From: Chrysochromulina tobinii
Lineage: Eukaryota > Haptophyta > Prymnesiales > Chrysochromulinaceae
Direction of reading: 5' to 3'
Assembly: GCA_001275005.1 (NCBI GenBank)
Contig: JWZX01002943.1
Coordinates: 1 to 17,463, forward strand
DNA length: 17,463 nucleotides
The notes under the pieces were generated by a model. That model was not told the DNA's origin and ran no database searches. It worked only from the letters and a program-made list of their open reading frames with translations. A program made the position numbers and the translations under genes. This document shows, piece by piece, positions 14,873 through 17,463 of the stretch; within the stretch, counting starts at the first letter, position 1; every line of letters starts with the position of its first letter.

Positions 14873-16189
14873 TTAAAAGGCGTGCAGCGTGCGCTGCTGC
14901 TGGTGCTGCTTCGCATGCGTGATTCGACGCGGCATCCAATCGCGATGGCCGCCCGAGACCGCCTTGCCGGCTGATGACGAGCGCTCTATCAGTTCCACAG
15001 CCAATCTGCGGCCACCGGCCACGGCTTCGGCGGGATGCGCTGCCTGCCAAGCCGCCGCCGCGTGCGAGTGCACCTCGAGCCGCACGAGGTCAGCCTCGGT
15101 CAGTCCTGGCGGCGAGGGCGGCGGCGGTGGCGCTCCGAAAGGGCCAACGGGCGGCACCGAGTCGAAAAAGTGCCATGTGGCGCACTCGGCGGCGCACGGG
15201 CGCGCGGGCCCACCCGCCGCACAGTGCGATCGGTGCACGCCGTCGATTTGCTCGCACCAGCCACACGGGCCACCGAGGGCCGCGCAGGCGCCGCGTGTAG
15301 CCGCGAGCCCGCACGACGCTGGCGAGCTCAGTGTGCCTTCAAGTTGTACAGCGAGGCCGAGCGGGGGCTGGGTGGTCGTCCCGGGCTCAAGGGAGTCGAG
15401 GTCGAGCACCGTCACCCTCAGGCTGCGGTACGTGCCTTGCGCCACATCCACTTCGAGGAGGATGGGTTCAGTTGGTGCCGCCGTCCAGGCCACTGCAGAC
15501 GAGGCTGCCGGGAAGGTGCCCCGACCGACGGGGCCGGCGAGCGGCGAGCGCCCCAGGCGCGGAAAGGCGCTCGTCGCCCAGCCCTCCGAGTTCCACACGC
15601 GGTAGCTGCCCTCGGCCAGCAGCTCGAGCACCACGTGGACGTGCCGCGACGCCTCGCCCGCCGCCCGGCGCAGAGGCAACTTCAGGTGGTGAAGGGCGCT
15701 GCGATTGTCGACACCCGCGAGCCGACCAGCGCCGACGTAGGTGAAAAAGGACGCAGCGCTCGTGTTGCGCAGCGGGTTGCCAAGATCCAGCCCACGATCC
15801 GCAGCGCTGTGAAGCTCGTATTCGAGCGTCTCGCGGTGCCAGAGCAACATGCGGCCGAGCCCCAGGTATACGGCCTCGTGCGCCGCAGGCCAGCGGCCAA
15901 AACCCAGCTTCCGGCAGTTGGGGCTGAGCAGACCTTCACGCGCGACCCCGGGCGGGCAATAACTGGCCCGCCAGAGTCCGTCCTCACGGGCGTAGTCGAT
16001 CACAAAGTTATCCATGCCGATGAGCTGGTGTGAAGGGCCGATCGCTCCAGAGGCTGCTGAGGCGCAGGGAAGTGCGATCTGATTTCCGTCACGATCAGCT
16101 GTCACCTCCCATAGATCGTAGCGTCCATCACGCGGAGAAATCAGGGCAAGCGCGCCAGCGAGGAGCACGGGGTGTTTGCCGAACGACAT
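14873..16189 (-). CDS. Unrecognised protein with PSI-like cysteine cluster
   Basis: The product has 438 residues from the ATG at 16189 (context ATCATGT). The open frame runs back to 16288 but only from a TTG, with one ATG at 16234; the extra part contains TTCACACC words and is more likely 5' UTR. A short hydrophobic stretch (HPVLLAGALALISP) starts the protein, then a region rich in W and G (DGRYDLWEV, EDGLWRASYC, GLGRMLLWHRETLEYELHS, GSYRVWNSEGW) that could be a beta-propeller or beta-sandwich. Residues about 293-336 hold eight to nine Cys in a PSI/EGF-like pattern (CAALGGPCGWC). A Pro-rich linker and a basic, Gln/His tail end it. No enzyme motif is seen. Several NxS/T sites (NTS, NRS) fit a secreted or cell-surface protein, but the signal peptide is weak. 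Confidence 0.65.
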   Translation of the reverse strand: MSFGKHPVLLAGALALISPRDGRYDLWEVTADRDGNQIALPCASAASGAIGPSHQLIGMDNFVIDYAREDGLWRASYCPPGVAREGLLSPNCRKLGFGRWPAAHEAVYLGLGRMLLWHRETLEYELHSAADRGLDLGNPLRNTSAASFFTYVGAGRLAGVDNRSALHHLKLPLRRAAGEASRHVHVVLELLAEGSYRVWNSEGWATSAFPRLGRSPLAGPVGRGTFPAASSAVAWTAAPTEPILLEVDVAQGTYRSLRVTVLDLDSLEPGTTTQPPLGLAVQLEGTLSSPASCGLAATRGACAALGGPCGWCEQIDGVHRSHCAAGGPARPCAAECATWHFFDSVPPVGPFGAPPPPPSPPGLTEADLVRLEVHSHAAAAWQAAHPAEAVAGGRRLAVELIERSSSAGKAVSGGHRDWMPRRITHAKQHQQQRTLHAF

Positions 16190-16309
16190 GATCCGAAAAG
16201 CCTGAAGAAAAACTTCGCGTCTGGGTGTGAACATCGGCGCGACTGGTGTGAAACCTCGGTTGCGATAAACTTCACATTCAACATACAAATGTAGCGAGAG
16301 AGGGAGTCT
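16190..16309 (-). promoter_or_regulatory. Promoter/5' UTR with two TTCACACC words
   Basis: This is the 120-bp gap between two minus-strand genes. On the minus strand it contains TTCACACC twice (about 16250 and 16229 in + coordinates) spaced 21 bp apart. These resemble the TTCACA half of the 12-bp element found upstream of other genes. The gap must also hold the 3' end of the GT8-like gene. Confidence 0.4.
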
Positions 16310-17344
16310 TCACGACTCAAAAGACACCCACTTTTCCGGGGACGCCTCCCTCGTCACGGCGAGCGCCCTCAAGACGGGTCCGCTCATTCTCAATATCGAC
16401 TCGTTCAGCTGCCTCAGGAGCGGCAGCGCCCTCACGCCCCCTGCGAAGTGGAGAAGGCGGCAGCGGCGGCCGCACGAGCAGCGCAGCAAATCAGTGCCGT
16501 CGGCGTGGCGCGGTCCGCCCGGGCATTCATCGTAAAAGTTGAGCGCATGCTGCTCGTCAACGCGCAGCCGGTGACCTCCAATCCTGGTCGCCATGTAATT
16601 CCAGACGCAGTCGAGCGGTCTCCAGATATGTGGCTCGCGTAGGATGGCAAGGTTGAGTGCGTCCTGCTCGGCGAGGTCGCAGAACGCGTCGAGCGTGCCC
16701 GCGCTGCGCGCCGCGGCGCCATCGTGCGTCAGCGAGGCGATGCGGGCCGAAAAGTGCGCCCGACGCGAGCGATCTGCATGTAGCAAGAGCACGCCGCCGT
16801 TGACGCCCACCCTGTGCGGCACTCCGCGCCATCCGGGCGAGAAGGCCTCGTCCGCAGGATTCTGCAGGCGGAAGTAGTAACGGTCAGACTGGTCGACGGC
16901 CATGGAGAGAATGTTGGAGTCGTCGAAGGCGTCGAACTCGCGCCAGAGCTCGGCCACGTCGCCAAGCACCAACGTGTCCGGATCGAGAACGATGAGCCGT
17001 TCGGCCGATGGCAGCAGATCGGCGGCAAGCAGCTTGAGGAAGAGGTACGCGTACCCACGCGCATGGCACGAATGGTGGACTCGTGAAAGATAGCTGGATA
17101 CCGCATCGTTCTCCTGCATGTTAAAGAAGCTTGTGCGGTCGTCCTCGTGTGTGAGGCCCGTCTCTACTGCCTGAACCTGCCACGTTTCACTGAAGCCGTC
17201 GAGACCAGCCACGTCGCCGATTACGTGCAAGTGAATTGGCACGGAGCGTGCTGCGAGCAGCGTGCGGACGAATAGTGGTGTGCGTTGTGTGGCGAACTCG
17301 TAGCCTTGCACGATGATGAGCAAGTGAGGCATGAGGTCCGACAT
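16310..17344 (-). CDS. GT8/LARGE-like glycosyltransferase
   Basis: The 344-residue protein shows the GT8 (GT-A fold) plan. It has an N-terminal strand LLIIVQGYEF, then PIHLHVIGDV. ERLIVLDPDTLVLGDVAELW (about 115-134) carries the metal-binding DPD (121-123), followed by VGVNGGVLLLH (179-189), EQDALNLAI (226-234) and LLHFAGGVRAL (297-307; His for the metal/UDP site). These blocks match LARGE/GXYLT-type enzymes that transfer xylose, glucuronate or glucose from UDP-sugars. The donor and acceptor cannot be told. The ORF starts right at the catalytic domain and shows no membrane anchor, so it is either cytosolic or lacks an upstream exon. The 5' flank has TTCACACACACC about 40 bp before the ATG. 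Confidence 0.82.
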   Translation of the reverse strand: MSDLMPHLLIIVQGYEFATQRTPLFVRTLLAARSVPIHLHVIGDVAGLDGFSETWQVQAVETGLTHEDDRTSFFNMQENDAVSSYLSRVHHSCHARGYAYLFLKLLAADLLPSAERLIVLDPDTLVLGDVAELWREFDAFDDSNILSMAVDQSDRYYFRLQNPADEAFSPGWRGVPHRVGVNGGVLLLHADRSRRAHFSARIASLTHDGAAARSAGTLDAFCDLAEQDALNLAILREPHIWRPLDCVWNYMATRIGGHRLRVDEQHALNFYDECPGGPRHADGTDLLRCSCGRRCRLLHFAGGVRALPLLRQLNESILRMSGPVLRALAVTREASPEKWVSFES

Positions 17345-17463
17345 GAATTGTATGTCAAAAAGCGCACACGACCGGGTGTGTGTGAATTAGAAACAGGACC
17401 ACACAGTACAGCGGCGCTCATGCAGGCGCGTCCCCGGGGGGCGCGCTTACATGACTACTGGCA
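17345..17463 (-). promoter_or_regulatory. 5' flank of the GT8-like gene, window edge
   Basis: On the minus strand a TTCACACACACC word (about 17375-17386) lies some 35-45 bp before the ATG, in line with the TTCAC words upstream of other genes here. The rest runs to the window end without a visible gene. Confidence 0.4.

Noticed and set aside
14990-15006. A further near-copy of the promoter element (TTCCACAGCCAATC)
   Set aside because: It has one inserted base, lies inside the coding region of the 14873-16189 gene and is not near a start codon.
16190-16288. N-terminal extension of the 14873-16189 gene
   Set aside because: It would start at a TTG, or at an ATG (16234) embedded in a repeated TTCACACC word; the ATG at 16189 is better placed.
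1-17463. CRISPR arrays, insertion sequences, prophage or viral genes
   Set aside because: No spaced repeat array, transposase, integrase, reverse transcriptase or capsid-like sequence was seen; introns and gene families are eukaryotic nuclear.

Overview
The window looks like nuclear DNA of a unicellular, flagellated eukaryote, most likely a GC-rich alga. A haptophyte is my best guess from the gene style: long mostly intron-poor ORFs, short GT-AG introns of about 90-115 nt, Ala/Pro/Ser-rich inserts, and a multi-pass matrixin. I cannot run a search to prove it. Eukaryotic families (KIN17, CFAP418, cytosolic carboxypeptidase 5, PARP) and visible introns exclude a bacterial origin. Ten genes are supported, packed head-to-head and tail-to-tail with 100-600 bp between them.

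Left third: CFAP418/C8orf37 (+, 279-890), a ciliary protein, converges on the gene for the DNA/RNA-binding protein KIN17 (-, 1377-2657). A large membrane protein follows (-, 3126-5792). It has a matrixin-type zinc protease motif, two membrane segments inserted into the protease domain, and a cytosolic tail with two UIM-like motifs.

Middle: a PARP-family ADP-ribosyltransferase with one intron (+, 5901-7306) is divergent from the protease across a 108-bp spacer. It is followed by a GT23/O-FucT-like fucosyltransferase-type enzyme (+, 7438-9414). That gene converges on a cytosolic carboxypeptidase 5-like tubulin deglutamylase (AGBL5/CCP5; -, 10040-12652) with a 300-residue Ala-rich insert containing 57-bp repeats.

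Right third: an unrecognised gene with one clear intron and an unresolved 5' end (-, 13113 to about 14042); a small spliced two-membrane-segment protein (+, 14106-14631); an unrecognised protein with a PSI-like cysteine cluster (-, 14873-16189); and a GT8/LARGE-like glycosyltransferase (-, 16310-17344).

There is no operon-like logic. Themes are cilium/tubulin (CFAP418, CCP5), glycosylation (GT23-like, GT8-like) and membrane protease/ubiquitin/ADP-ribose signalling (the divergent pair). The strongest non-coding signal is a 12-bp sequence, TTCACAGCCAAT, upstream of three unrelated genes. It lies at the identical distance of 102 bp from the ATG in two of them, and two copies are alike over 25 bp. 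Shorter TTCAC variants lie upstream of further genes. This may be a core promoter element of this lineage.
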